The notes: a model not told the origin generated them from the sequence alone. A DNA stretch of 9,245 nucleotides from JANYBT01 sp038211475 (GCA_038211475.1 JBBQVN010000143.1:1-9245), one strand, 5' to 3'. Positions 1-6,879 are shown, numbered from the stretch's first letter. A program made the numbers and translations.

Positions 1-1994
1 TTTTCTTTGGTGAAGGTGCAACTCTCTTTGTTTTTCTTGTCGTAGGTGCTGCACGCGTAGAACGATCCGTGCTTCCCCCACTTGATGATCAGCGGGGCGC
101 CGCACCGTTCGCATTTCTCGTCGGTCGGCTTCTCCATGCGCTTGATGTTTTCCATGTGGGTCTGCGCATAGTTCAAGTCCTTCAGAAATTTTTCATAAAA
201 CTCCGCCAGCGCGTCGGTCCACTTCTGCTTGCCTTCTTCAATCTCATCCAGCTCTTCTTCCAGCCGTGCCGTATATTTCACGTCGAAGATATCGGCAAAG
301 TTCTCCACCAGCAGGTCGGTCACCACAAATCCGATCTCGGTGGGCGCAAATCTGCCTTCAACTTTGAGCACGTATTGCCGTTCCAGAATCGTGCTCAGAA
401 TCGCTGAATAGGTGGAAGGCCGCCCGATTCCGCTTTCTTCCAACTCCTTCACCAGCGATGCTTCGTTGAATCGCGGCGGCGGCTCGGTGAAATGCTGTTC
501 CGCCGTAAGTGCCTGCAACGTCAGCTTCTGCCCCGCTTCCAGCGGAGGTAGCTGGTGCTTCAGTTCTTCGTCTTCTTCGTCCTTACCATCTTTCGACTCC
601 TCATACACTTTCAGGAAGCCGTCGAACTTCATCACCGATCCGGTCACGCGGAACCGGAAAGTCTCGTCCCCATTTTTGGCCTGGATCTCTACCGTGGTCT
701 GGTCAAACACCGCCGGGTTCATCTGCGAGGCCACAAAACGCTGCCAAATCAGTTTGTAAACCTTGTACTCGTCTTCCTTCAGATAGGGCTTGACCAGTTC
801 CGGGTGGCGCACCGCCGAGGTCGGACGGATGGCTTCGTGCGCCGCTTGCGCCGCCTTCTTTTCCTTGTAGGCATTGGGCGAGCCCGGCAGATATTTCGGT
901 CCGTATTCCGCGCCAATATACTCCCGCAACTCCTGCAGGGCATCCGCGGAAATTTGGTTCGAATCGGTGCGCATGTAGGTGATCAGGCCGACCGATCCTT
1001 CTTCGCCCAGTTCGATACCTTCGTACAACCGCTGTGCGATCACCATGGTGCGCTTCACGCTGAAACGCAGTTTGCGCGACGAATCCTGCTGCAGCTTGCT
1101 GGTGGTGAACGGCGGAGCGGCATTGCGGCGCCGTTCCTTCTTGTCCACCGAGCGCACCACCCACTCGGCAGCTTCCATCGCGGCTCGCAATTTCTCCGCT
1201 TCCTCGCTATTGTGGATCTCGACCTTCTCTTCTCCCTTGCCCAGAAAACGCGCTGCAAACGGGGGTGGCGTGCCGCCCAATAACTCCGCATCGATGGTCC
1301 AGTATTCCACTTTCTGGAAAGCTCTGACCTCGCGCTCCCGTTCCACAATCAGCCGCAGTGCTACGGTTTGCACCCGGCCTGCCGACAATCCTCGACGCAC
1401 TTTGTCCCACAACAGCGGCGAGACCTGGTAGCCCACCAGACGGTCCAGCACCCGGCGGGTCTGCTGCGCATCCACCAGATCGCGATCGATGTCGCGCGGA
1501 TGTTCAAACGCCGCCCGCACTGCCTTTTGCGTGATTTCGTTGAACGTCACCCGGCGGATACGGGGGATGGCCGCGACGGCGTTTTCGTCAGGAGCCGCTT
1601 CAACAGGGGCGGATTCCAACTCACCTTTTTTCTTTTTCGATTTGGATTTGGACTTAGCTTTCGCTTTCGGCTTCGCCTTGGCATTCATGGCTTCGCCGCC
1701 CAGCTCTTCAGCCAGGTGCGCAGCGATGGCTTCGCCTTCTCGATCCGGATCAGGCGCCAGATAGATCGTATCGGCCGTCCTCGCCAGCCTCTTCAGCTTG
1801 GCCATCACCGCCTCTTTGCCCGGAATAATTACGTAATCAGTAAAAAAATCGTTGTTTACGTCCACACCCAGCGTGCTCTTGGGCAGATCTTTCACGTGGC
1901 CGATGGAGGCCTCCACAATGAAGTCCTTCCCCAGATATTTCTGAATGGTCTTCGCCTTCGCCGGCGATTCAACGATCACTAAGCCTTTAGACAA
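1..1994 (-). CDS. topA: DNA topoisomerase I (type IA), C-terminus cut by window edge
   Basis: Relaxes negative supercoils by cutting and passing one DNA strand through a 5'-phosphotyrosine link. The frame is open from 1994 to the left edge (664 full codons). The Toprim domain shows E9 in VIVESPAKAKT and the acidic triad D82-P-D84-R-E86. The catalytic tyrosine is Y340 in LITYMRTDS. Other family motifs are VTFNEIT (about 150), LSAGRVQTVALRLI and HEAIRPT. A four-cysteine zinc ribbon begins at C628/C631 and continues with C648 and C659, so more C-terminal domain lies beyond the window. The start is TTG at 1992-1994, chosen because translation there begins (M)SKGLVIVESPAK, the usual N-terminus, with GAGGAAA just upstream. 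Odd: about 40 extra residues (roughly 104-144), Lys-rich then acidic, sit between the DPDRE motif and VTFNEIT. It follows dprA on the same strand, a common order, but 511 bp away. Confidence 0.97.
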   Translation of the reverse strand, partial: MSKGLVIVESPAKAKTIQKYLGKDFIVEASIGHVKDLPKSTLGVDVNNDFFTDYVIIPGKEAVMAKLKRLARTADTIYLAPDPDREGEAIAAHLAEELGGEAMNAKAKPKAKAKSKSKSKKKKGELESAPVEAAPDENAVAAIPRIRRVTFNEITQKAVRAAFEHPRDIDRDLVDAQQTRRVLDRLVGYQVSPLLWDKVRRGLSAGRVQTVALRLIVEREREVRAFQKVEYWTIDAELLGGTPPPFAARFLGKGEEKVEIHNSEEAEKLRAAMEAAEWVVRSVDKKERRRNAAPPFTTSKLQQDSSRKLRFSVKRTMVIAQRLYEGIELGEEGSVGLITYMRTDSNQISADALQELREYIGAEYGPKYLPGSPNAYKEKKAAQAAHEAIRPTSAVRHPELVKPYLKEDEYKVYKLIWQRFVASQMNPAVFDQTTVEIQAKNGDETFRFRVTGSVMKFDGFLKVYEESKDGKDEEDEELKHQLPPLEAGQKLTLQALTAEQHFTEPPPRFNEASLVKELEESGIGRPSTYSAILSTILERQYVLKVEGRFAPTEIGFVVTDLLVENFADIFDVKYTARLEEELDEIEEGKQKWTDALAEFYEKFLKDLNYAQTHMENIKRMEKPTDEKCERCGAPLIIKWGKHGSFYACSTYDKKNKESCTFTKE
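1626..1679 (-). repeat. In-frame hexanucleotide repeat encoding a Lys-Ala/Lys-Ser stretch in TopA
   Basis: Codons 106-123 of topA alternate AAA/AAG with GCN, CCG or TCN, a degenerate 6-bp period, and end in four lysine codons. The encoded segment is KAKPKAKAKSKSKSKKKK. It is followed by about 20 residues rich in E, P and A before the fold resumes. It probably arose by slippage and lies in the Toprim insertion described under topA. Confidence 0.85.
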
Positions 1995-1997
1995 TGT

Positions 1998-2004
1998 TTC
2001 CTCA
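1998..2004 (-). promoter_or_regulatory. Ribosome binding site of topA
   Basis: On the minus strand the bases just upstream of the TTG read GAGGAAACA, giving a GAGG Shine-Dalgarno core with about five bases of spacing. This site is what decides for the TTG start. No ATG occurs in frame near the conserved N-terminus. Confidence 0.7.
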
Positions 2005-2133
2005 GTTTCTTTTTCGCAACTCGTTGTTGTTCTTACTTCAAAGCAGCACGGTTTGGCAAGTTTGCTTCCCCACGTTCGATTGCAACAGGTTTGCTATCCA
2101 ACCAGCCCTGCTTCCCATGAGTGATTCCCAGAA

Positions 2134-2269
2134 TTTCATTCCGACGATTTCATTCCGACGATTCTCAACCCATGTTTCATCCCAGCAATTTTCGTTTCCA
2201 CGATTTTTCATTTGCACGATTCTTCGTTTCCACGATTTTTCATTTCAACGATTCTTCATTCCAACGCGT
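2134..2269 (-). repeat. Degenerate minisatellite, 14-bp then 16-bp units
   Basis: On the plus strand two identical 14-bp units, TTTCATTCCGACGA, occupy 2134-2147 and 2148-2161. After a diverged stretch, five 16-bp units follow at 2190-2205, 2206-2221, 2222-2237, 2238-2253 and 2254-2269, with consensus YTTCRTTTCCACGATT. Read on the minus strand, the direction of topA, the unit is purine-rich (AATCGTGGAAACGAAR). The array ends about 140 bases upstream of the topA start. Its function is unknown. Confidence 0.85.
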
Positions 2270-2326
2270 CGCTGACTTCGATTCGCAATCTTTGCGCACC
2301 GCAGCCCCAGCTTGCTTCGCCCTACC

Positions 2327-2350
2327 CCTGGCCGGAAATCCGGCAACAGG
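2327..2350 (-). other. Hairpin in the dprA-topA gap
   Basis: CCTG-GCCGG-aaat-CCGGC-aa-CAGG can fold with a five-pair inner stem, a four-base loop and a four-pair outer stem separated by a two-base bulge. No T-run follows on the minus strand, so it is not a classical terminator. It could be a structured element in the topA leader, or chance. Confidence 0.35.
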
Positions 2351-2454
2351 TGCAGATGATACTCCAATTCTGCCGCTAGGCTGGCGTCCCTCGGTCCGCC
2401 CCGGCTCCTCCCTTGCTCACATCGGAAGGCCCATCACCCCCGGCTTGCTCCCAC

Positions 2455-2499
2455 ACTGACCGCTAAACCACTGCCCGTTAAACCACTGACCTCGAAACA
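2455..2499. repeat. 15-bp tandem repeat, three units, just after dprA
   Basis: The units are ACTGACCGCTAAACC (2455-2469), ACTGCCCGTTAAACC (2470-2484) and the more diverged ACTGACCTCGAAACA (2485-2499). The array ends six bases from the dprA stop codon, so it lies in the 3' untranslated part of that transcript. Confidence 0.75.
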
Positions 2500-2505
2500 C
2501 CGCTC

Positions 2506-3981
2506 TTAAAAGCACCGCACAAAATTCTTGCCCGCCATCTGCTTCACCTTCCCCGCCAGTTCCAATTCAAACAGTGCGGCAAAAATTTCCGACGGCGACA
2601 CTTGCCCCTCCAGTTTCTCCACCAACTCATCAATGTGTATGGATTCATCGGCCTTGATCAGGCGGAGAAGCTGCTTTTCGTGCGGCGGCAATTCGGCGTT
2701 GTCTCCAAATAAGGATGCAGTTCCCTCCACTTGGGATTCAGGCTGCAGCGGCTCTAGCGCCAGCCGCACCTGCGTCGGCAGGTCTTCCCACACGTCTTCC
2801 CAGGTGGCTGTCAGCTTCGCTCCCTGCTTGATTAATGTGTTCGGACCCCACGAGTTTTTGTTGGTCACATTGCCCGGAACCGCAAACACTTCGCGGTTCT
2901 GTTCCAGCGCGCATCGGGAGGTAATCCGGGTCCCGCTGTACTCCGCTGCCTCCACCACCAGCACTCCCACCGACATGCCGCTCAGAATGCGATTGCGGAT
3001 GGGAAAATTCTGCGGCGCCGGGAACGTCGCCATGGGAAATTCCGACACCAGCGCCCCTCCCAACCCCAGAATCTGGTCCGCCAGCCGCGAGTTCTCCTTG
3101 GGATAGATCACGTCCACTCCCGTGCCAAATACCGCGACGGTCTTTCCCTTGCCGGCAATCGCTCCCCGATGCGCGCATGAATCCACTCCCCGCGCCATGC
3201 CGCTGATGATGACCAGCCCGTGTATCGCCAGGTCGCATGACAACCGCTCTGCCATGCCCGAACCGTAGGGCGTCGGATGCCGCGTCCCCACCACCGCGAT
3301 GCCGGGTTGCGCCAGCACCTCCACGTTCCCGCGCACATAGAGCACTAGCGGCGGATCGTAAATTTGTTTCAGTTGCGAAGGATAGGCAGGATCGCTGAGC
3401 GACACGATCTGCGCTTTCGCCGCCGCCACCTTCCCCAGTTCGTCCTGCGCCAGCTCGGCCGACTTCCCGGTAGCAATCGATTGCGCCGACTGCGCCATCA
3501 TCCCTGTCGCCTCCAGTTCGGTCAGGCTGGCGTGGAAGATGGCCTCGGCACTGCCAAAGTACTCGACGAGTTTCTTGGAGCGGGTCGGCCCCAATCCCGG
3601 CGTCAATGCCAGCGCCAGCCAGTCCATAGCCGCGGAGCTTGCGGTCGGAGATTTTGTAGCTGCGCTGGTTGATTTCACCTGCACGGGTGGAGTGGATTTC
3701 TCCTGCGGGCCAGGAGAGGATGTCACCTCTCGGGTTTGCGATTGAGCTCCCTGCGCACTTGGGGTTGAGTTCACCTGGGGACTTGGGGTTGAGTTCACCT
3801 GGGGACTCGGGGCTGAGTTCACCTGGGGACTCGGGGTGGATTTTACCTGCAAGTTTGGGATTGGGTTGACCTGAGGACTTAGGTTGGAGTTCGCCTGAGG
3901 GTTCGTTGATTTCACCTGGGGACTTGGGGTTGATTCAACAACGGGGAGAGCACTTTCAGCATGAGGCAAGGAAACCTCCAT
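2506..3981 (-). CDS. dprA: DNA processing protein DprA with repetitive N-terminal extension
   Basis: DprA (Smf) binds incoming single-stranded DNA during natural transformation and loads RecA. The 491-residue frame has three parts. Residues 1-118 are a Pro/Ser/Gln/Val-rich extension built of 8-residue repeats. Residues 119-160 (MDWLALALTPGLGPTRSKKL) form the helical N-terminal domain. Residues about 195-395 are the Rossmann-like core with GTRHPTPYGSGMAERL (232 on), SGMARGVDSCAHRGAI, GTGVDVIYPKEN, SEFPMATFPAPQNFPIRNRI and VVEAAEYSGTRIT, then AVPGN and GPNTLIKQGA. Residues about 430-491 form a winged-helix C-terminus. From M119 the protein would be 373 residues, the normal family length, but M119 has no visible Shine-Dalgarno. 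ATG at 3981 has only a weak purine run, and a promoter-like site lies almost on top of it, so the true start is uncertain. It is divergent from mqnA. Confidence 0.95.
   Translation of the reverse strand: MEVSLPHAESALPVVESTPSPQVKSTNPQANSNLSPQVNPIPNLQVKSTPSPQVNSAPSPQVNSTPSPQVNSTPSAQGAQSQTREVTSSPGPQEKSTPPVQVKSTSAATKSPTASSAAMDWLALALTPGLGPTRSKKLVEYFGSAEAIFHASLTELEATGMMAQSAQSIATGKSAELAQDELGKVAAAKAQIVSLSDPAYPSQLKQIYDPPLVLYVRGNVEVLAQPGIAVVGTRHPTPYGSGMAERLSCDLAIHGLVIISGMARGVDSCAHRGAIAGKGKTVAVFGTGVDVIYPKENSRLADQILGLGGALVSEFPMATFPAPQNFPIRNRILSGMSVGVLVVEAAEYSGTRITSRCALEQNREVFAVPGNVTNKNSWGPNTLIKQGAKLTATWEDVWEDLPTQVRLALEPLQPESQVEGTASLFGDNAELPPHEKQLLRLIKADESIHIDELVEKLEGQVSPSEIFAALFELELAGKVKQMAGKNFVRCF
3655..3939 (-). 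repeat. 24-bp coding minisatellite in the 5' part of dprA
   Basis: About twelve degenerate copies of a 24-bp unit encode the 8-residue motif V-(K/N)-S-T-P-S-P-Q, in register from residue 15 to about 109 with one seven-residue copy. The best-conserved block is residues 46-77, where VKSTPSPQ, VNSAPSPQ, VNSTPSPQ and VNSTPSAQ follow each other. Outer copies are diverged (for example VTSSPGPQ and VNPIPNLQ). A period divisible by three keeps the frame whatever the copy number. Confidence 0.9.
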
Positions 3982-3990
3982 CTAAGTCGG

Positions 3991-4020
3991 ACTCTACCCA
4001 CCCCGCAAAATCGCTGTCAA
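3991..4020 (-). promoter_or_regulatory. Probable sigma-70 type promoter of dprA
   Basis: On the minus strand a perfect TTGACA (4015-4020) is followed after 18 bases by TAGAGT (3991-3996), four of six matches to the -10 consensus. The predicted start of transcription, near 3984, is only a few bases before the ATG at 3981. That implies an almost leaderless message, or a translation start further inside the frame. Confidence 0.5.
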
Positions 4021-4101
4021 GGAACTGGCTCACATCGGTTTGGTAGGAATTGTTTGGCTTTGCCTTTCTCGTCTCAACTCAAAGCAGTGCCCGAAGGTTC
4101 A

Positions 4102-4194
4102 AGAACTGGAATTAGAAACTTGGAACTTGAAACTCAAACTCGAAACCGAAACTGAAACTAGAAACTGAAACTTGAAACTCGAAACTAAAAACTG
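4102..4194 (+). repeat. GAAACT tandem array upstream of mqnA
   Basis: About 14 copies of a 6-7 bp unit, GAAACT followed by 0-1 variable base, run from 4102 to 4194, best conserved from 4150 on. The plus strand is strongly purine-rich. The array ends 23 bases before the mqnA start, so it would lie in the leader or promoter of that gene. It resembles, in motif and orientation, the purine-rich array upstream of topA. Confidence 0.85.
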
Positions 4195-4217
4195 CCTCAT
4201 GGTAGGTTGATAGAGCG

Positions 4218-5030
4218 ATGCCGCGCCTGCGTATCTCCGCCATCTCCTACCTCAACACGGCCCCGCTGATGTGGGATTTCGAACACAACCTCGCTGGCAG
4301 CGGTTTTGAAATCGCGTACACGCTTCCCGCGCAGTGCGCCGAGGACCTTCGCCAGGGAGCCGCAGATATCGGCATCATTCCCGCCGCAGCCTATGCGACC
4401 ATTCCAGATTTAGCCGTGATTCCCAACGTCGCCATCGCCGCCACTCGCGCCGTGCGATCCATCCTGCTAGTCAGTGAAAAGCCGCTGGACCAGGTCCGCA
4501 CGGTCGCGCTCGACACTTCCTCCCGCACCTCCGTAGCCCTGCTAAAGGTCTTATTTGCCAAGTGGTTAGGCGGTCCCCGCGAATACGCGCCCGCCGCACC
4601 CGACCTGACGCGGATGCTAGCAGCGCATGACGCCGCGCTCTTGATCGGCGACCCCGCCCTGCAAGTGGACCGCGCCCGCTATCACACTCTCGATCTGGCC
4701 GAGGAATGGATCGCTCGCACCGGCAAGCCCTTTGTTTTCGCGTTTTGGGCAGTTCGCGGCGCAGTGCTCGAACAAGCTCGTGCAGCAAAAATCGCGGAAA
4801 TATTCCAGCGCTCGCGCGACCATGGCATCGAACCCGCGAACCTCGAAACCATCGTCCGCGAATGGGCGCCGCGCCTGAACTTGACCGAAGACATCGTCCG
4901 CGCCTACCTCACCACCAACATCCACTACTTCCTCGATGCCCCCGCACGTGAGGGCCTCGCCCTCTACTACCGCTACGCCGAGGAATGCGGCGCCCTTCCC
5001 CCGGTCCCCGCCCGGCGGTTCTTGACGTAG
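4218..5030 (+). CDS. mqnA: Chorismate dehydratase MqnA (futalosine menaquinone pathway)
   Basis: MqnA removes water from chorismate to give 3-[(1-carboxyvinyl)oxy]benzoate, the first step of the futalosine route to menaquinone. The 270-residue product has the usual length and the periplasmic-binding-protein-like fold of the family. Visible signatures are the N-terminal RISAISYLNTAPLMWDF (residues 5-21), the IIPAAAYATIP segment, the substrate-loop motif D99-TSSRTS, and LIGDPAL with D145. MqnD is related, but ISYLNT and DTSSRTS at these places favour MqnA. The start is the first ATG after an in-frame stop. The ribosome binding site is weak (only GAG about five bases upstream). No other menaquinone gene is nearby; the next gene, a HAD phosphatase, has its own promoter 105 bp downstream. 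Confidence 0.9.
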   Translation: MPRLRISAISYLNTAPLMWDFEHNLAGSGFEIAYTLPAQCAEDLRQGAADIGIIPAAAYATIPDLAVIPNVAIAATRAVRSILLVSEKPLDQVRTVALDTSSRTSVALLKVLFAKWLGGPREYAPAAPDLTRMLAAHDAALLIGDPALQVDRARYHTLDLAEEWIARTGKPFVFAFWAVRGAVLEQARAAKIAEIFQRSRDHGIEPANLETIVREWAPRLNLTEDIVRAYLTTNIHYFLDAPAREGLALYYRYAEECGALPPVPARRFLT

Positions 5031-5047
5031 CCAACGCCCCGCCCTGT

Positions 5048-5062
5048 GGGACCCTGTGTCCC
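5048..5062 (+). terminator. Small hairpin after mqnA
   Basis: GGGAC-cctgt-GTCCC folds into a five-pair stem 17 bases beyond the mqnA stop codon. It is followed by CTATGG rather than a run of T, so it is at best a weak terminator. Confidence 0.25.
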
Positions 5063-5135
5063 CTATGGTTCATGGTTTTCTCTTGCCAGCCTCCAATCGC
5101 TGCGAGAAACCAACCAGCCGAGTCGTCCTAAGTTA

Positions 5136-5164
5136 TTGACAATATTATACTTAACAATTTTAAC
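5136..5164 (+). promoter_or_regulatory. Probable sigma-70 promoter of the HAD phosphatase gene
   Basis: A perfect TTGACA at 5136-5141 is followed after 17 bases by TTTAAC (5159-5164), four of six matches to TATAAT. It sits in a conspicuous AT-rich block in an otherwise GC-rich region. Transcription would begin near 5171 and give a leader of about 40 bases. Confidence 0.55.
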
Positions 5165-5209
5165 CGAGAATTTATTGGCATTTCCCCTCCCCCGCGTATC
5201 TAATGACTC

Positions 5210-6076
5210 ATGGCACAGCCACAAGTTCAAAAGCAGTACCTTTTCGCTAGTGATTTCGACCAGACCTTAAGCTTCAACGACTCTGGGTACGTCCTCGCCG
5301 AACTACTCGGCATTTCCTCGGAAGAGTTTGAACGCAAAGCAGCCGGAATGGCCAAGCTGAACCTGGTTCAGCAAGGCGGAGAGCTTTCTTATTTGCTTCT
5401 GCACGACCCGCAATTTCAGCAGGTCAACAAAGAGCAGCTCTACGAGGTTGGCAAAAGCATCCGCCTGAAGGAGAACATCAATCTCCTATACCGCATTTTG
5501 ACCACGGGCATCGCAGGCCATCAGTTTGAGTTCTACGTGGTTTCGGCCGCGCCGGTGGAAATTGTGCAGTCAGCGCTCGAGGGCATTGTGCCCGCCGACC
5601 ACATCTTCGGCACCCGCTTCCACTATCTGCCCAGCGGCAAGATCGACACCATCGAGCAGGTCACTGCCGGATACGGCAAGGTCGCCGCCATTGACCGCTT
5701 GCAGCACGTCTTGAAGGTAGGTCCCGAGCGCATCGTCTACGTTGGCGACGGGAGCTCGGACATTCATGTCATGCTGCACATCAATCGCCGTGACGGCTTC
5801 ACCATCGCGGTTTCGGAGAACAAACACATCGCGCCCATCGCCAAACGTACCGTGCTCAGCGATGACGCGCTCGGCGTCCTGATCCCGATCCTCGAAGAAA
5901 TCGTCGGGCTCGACCGCACCGGCATTCGTGCGCTATTCGAAAAGCAGGGCTTCCTGATCCAGGAGTGGGACAAGGTCAGCACCGATTCGCTCACCATCCG
6001 CAGCGCGACCGCTCCGAGCCTGAAGCTGGTGGACAAAGACCTGCTGGATAAAAACAAAGAGGCGGCGCGTGCTTAA
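5210..6076 (+). CDS. HAD-superfamily phosphatase, phosphoserine-phosphatase-like
   Basis: A 288-residue cytoplasmic hydrolase with all four HAD motifs. Motif I is D15-F-D17-Q-T (D15 the nucleophile, D17 the acid/base). Motif II is S112 in VVSAAP. The motif III lysine is probably K157 in GYGKVAAID. Motif IV is GDGSSD with D180 and D184 binding magnesium. A helical cap lies between motifs I and II (about residues 25-95), as in the phosphoserine phosphatase subgroup. The substrate cannot be told from sequence; phosphoserine itself is not assured, because the C-terminal 80 residues (after 205) are not typical of compact SerB proteins. The ATG at 5210 has no Shine-Dalgarno, but the first motif begins 14 residues later, so a later start is unlikely. 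No signal peptide is seen. Confidence 0.85.
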   Translation: MAQPQVQKQYLFASDFDQTLSFNDSGYVLAELLGISSEEFERKAAGMAKLNLVQQGGELSYLLLHDPQFQQVNKEQLYEVGKSIRLKENINLLYRILTTGIAGHQFEFYVVSAAPVEIVQSALEGIVPADHIFGTRFHYLPSGKIDTIEQVTAGYGKVAAIDRLQHVLKVGPERIVYVGDGSSDIHVMLHINRRDGFTIAVSENKHIAPIAKRTVLSDDALGVLIPILEEIVGLDRTGIRALFEKQGFLIQEWDKVSTDSLTIRSATAPSLKLVDKDLLDKNKEAARA

Positions 6077-6078
6077 CT

Positions 6079-6090
6079 CCGCCGCGGCGG
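6079..6090. repeat. Perfect 12-bp palindrome after the phosphatase stop
   Basis: CCGCCGCGGCGG reads the same on both strands and starts three bases after the TAA. With no loop and no T-run it is a poor terminator. It may only reflect GC-rich local sequence. Confidence 0.3.
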
Positions 6091-6746
6091 GTGGCTACCG
6101 GAATCCTCGCCGTTTCCTATTTCACGAAGCCGCCTGACCGGATGCGTCTACGCGGCCATCTGGATTTCTACGGGGTGCTGCTGCACGCTACGCGAATCGT
6201 AGCCGATGTGATCGCGGCCAGGCTGGCCGGTTCGTCTGCGCTGCGGGTGTCGAACTCCTACAGCAGCCCGCCGCTGCAACTTGGGTGACCAAATTCAACT
6301 GGCTGAGAAGCAAAGCGTTAGGGCTCCCTTGCTCCCTCGAGTCTATTTAATATCAGACAGCTATTTACTGGATGGTAAAATTTGACAAGCAGTGGAGCCA
6401 AATCGCGTTCTAATGCGTTCTAAGCCCCGTAAACCTCGCAGATGACCTCCAATGCCTCCTGGACCATCGAACGCTCACCTTGGGGCCCTACAAGGCCAGC
6501 AAATGGCATCCTACGCGACAACCGTGATGCGTTTCGGCAGTCTCGGTCGGCTTGGTCTTGGTGAGAGCCATCCGGCTCGCCGACTGCAGGTCGACCCGTG
6601 TCCGCAATTTAGATAATAAGTCGTTGCTTCTATTGGTCGAGACTCTGATATATCAATAAACTGCACTTGTTTCGGTGCATAATCGGCTTGCTATCGCTCC
6701 AAAAAATCGACTCCTTCACAGAAGCTCGCGGGATAACAGTGGAAGA

Positions 6747-6764
6747 GCGGCGCTTCAGCGCCGC
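6747..6764. repeat. REP-like GC hairpin
   Basis: GCGGCGC-ttca-GCGCCGC is a perfect seven-pair stem with a four-base loop, about 130 bases upstream of purQ. It has the form of the extragenic palindromes that recur in many genomes, but only one copy is in this window. No T-run follows, so it is not an obvious terminator. Confidence 0.5.
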
Positions 6765-6803
6765 GTAGCGTCACCCAAACATCCTCGCGCCTTCAGGCCC
6801 TGT

Positions 6804-6832
6804 CGTGCCACGCGCATGCCAAATGCGGCACG
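6804..6832 (+). promoter_or_regulatory. Bulged hairpin in the purQ upstream region
   Basis: CGTGCC (6804-6809) pairs with GGCACG (6827-6832), and GCAT (6814-6817) with ATGC (6823-6826), around a five-base loop. The two stems are separated by a four-base bulge on the 5' side only. It ends 59 bases before the purQ start and could be part of the leader RNA or a protein-binding inverted repeat. It does not match a purine riboswitch that I can recognise. Confidence 0.35.
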
Positions 6833-6879
6833 CGATATGCCTGTTTCTCCGTGCTAGACTGCTGGTAAAGCACCGCGAG

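Larger units (their letters stand above)
1995..2505. other. Gene-free interval between dprA and topA
   Basis: This interval holds no believable gene. Plus-strand open frames here translate to Phe/Ser/Ile-rich low-complexity protein that simply reads through the 14-16 bp repeats at 2134-2269. It also contains a 15-bp array at 2455-2499 and a hairpin at 2327-2350. topA transcription either passes through from dprA or starts here. The only promoter-like match I saw near topA on the minus strand is a TTGCCA about 18 bases from TAAGAA, which is too weak to annotate. Confidence 0.7.

Noticed and set aside
555..1283. Long plus-strand frame of 242 codons
   Set aside because: It lies opposite topA, whose motifs are continuous on the minus strand. 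The plus-strand product is Arg/Leu/Phe-rich and matches no family.
2134..2269. CRISPR array
   Set aside because: Units of 14-16 bp are directly adjacent with no spacers, and no cas genes are near. This is a minisatellite.
1994..2459. Plus-strand frames rich in Phe, Ser and Ile
   Set aside because: They read through the tandem repeats, have no ribosome binding site and no protein-like composition.
4102..4194. CRISPR-like repeats or an iteron origin
   Set aside because: Units of 6-7 bp without spacers, no replication-initiator gene and no DnaA boxes seen.
6091..6288. 65-codon GTG open frame after the phosphatase gene
   Set aside because: No ribosome binding site, no recognisable domain, and its composition fits a chance frame in GC-rich DNA. 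Kept only as a note in the gene-free region.
6490..6655. Minus-strand peptide beginning YIRVST, reminiscent of serine recombinases
   Set aside because: Only six residues match, they follow directly after a stop, and the sequence after them does not continue like a resolvase.
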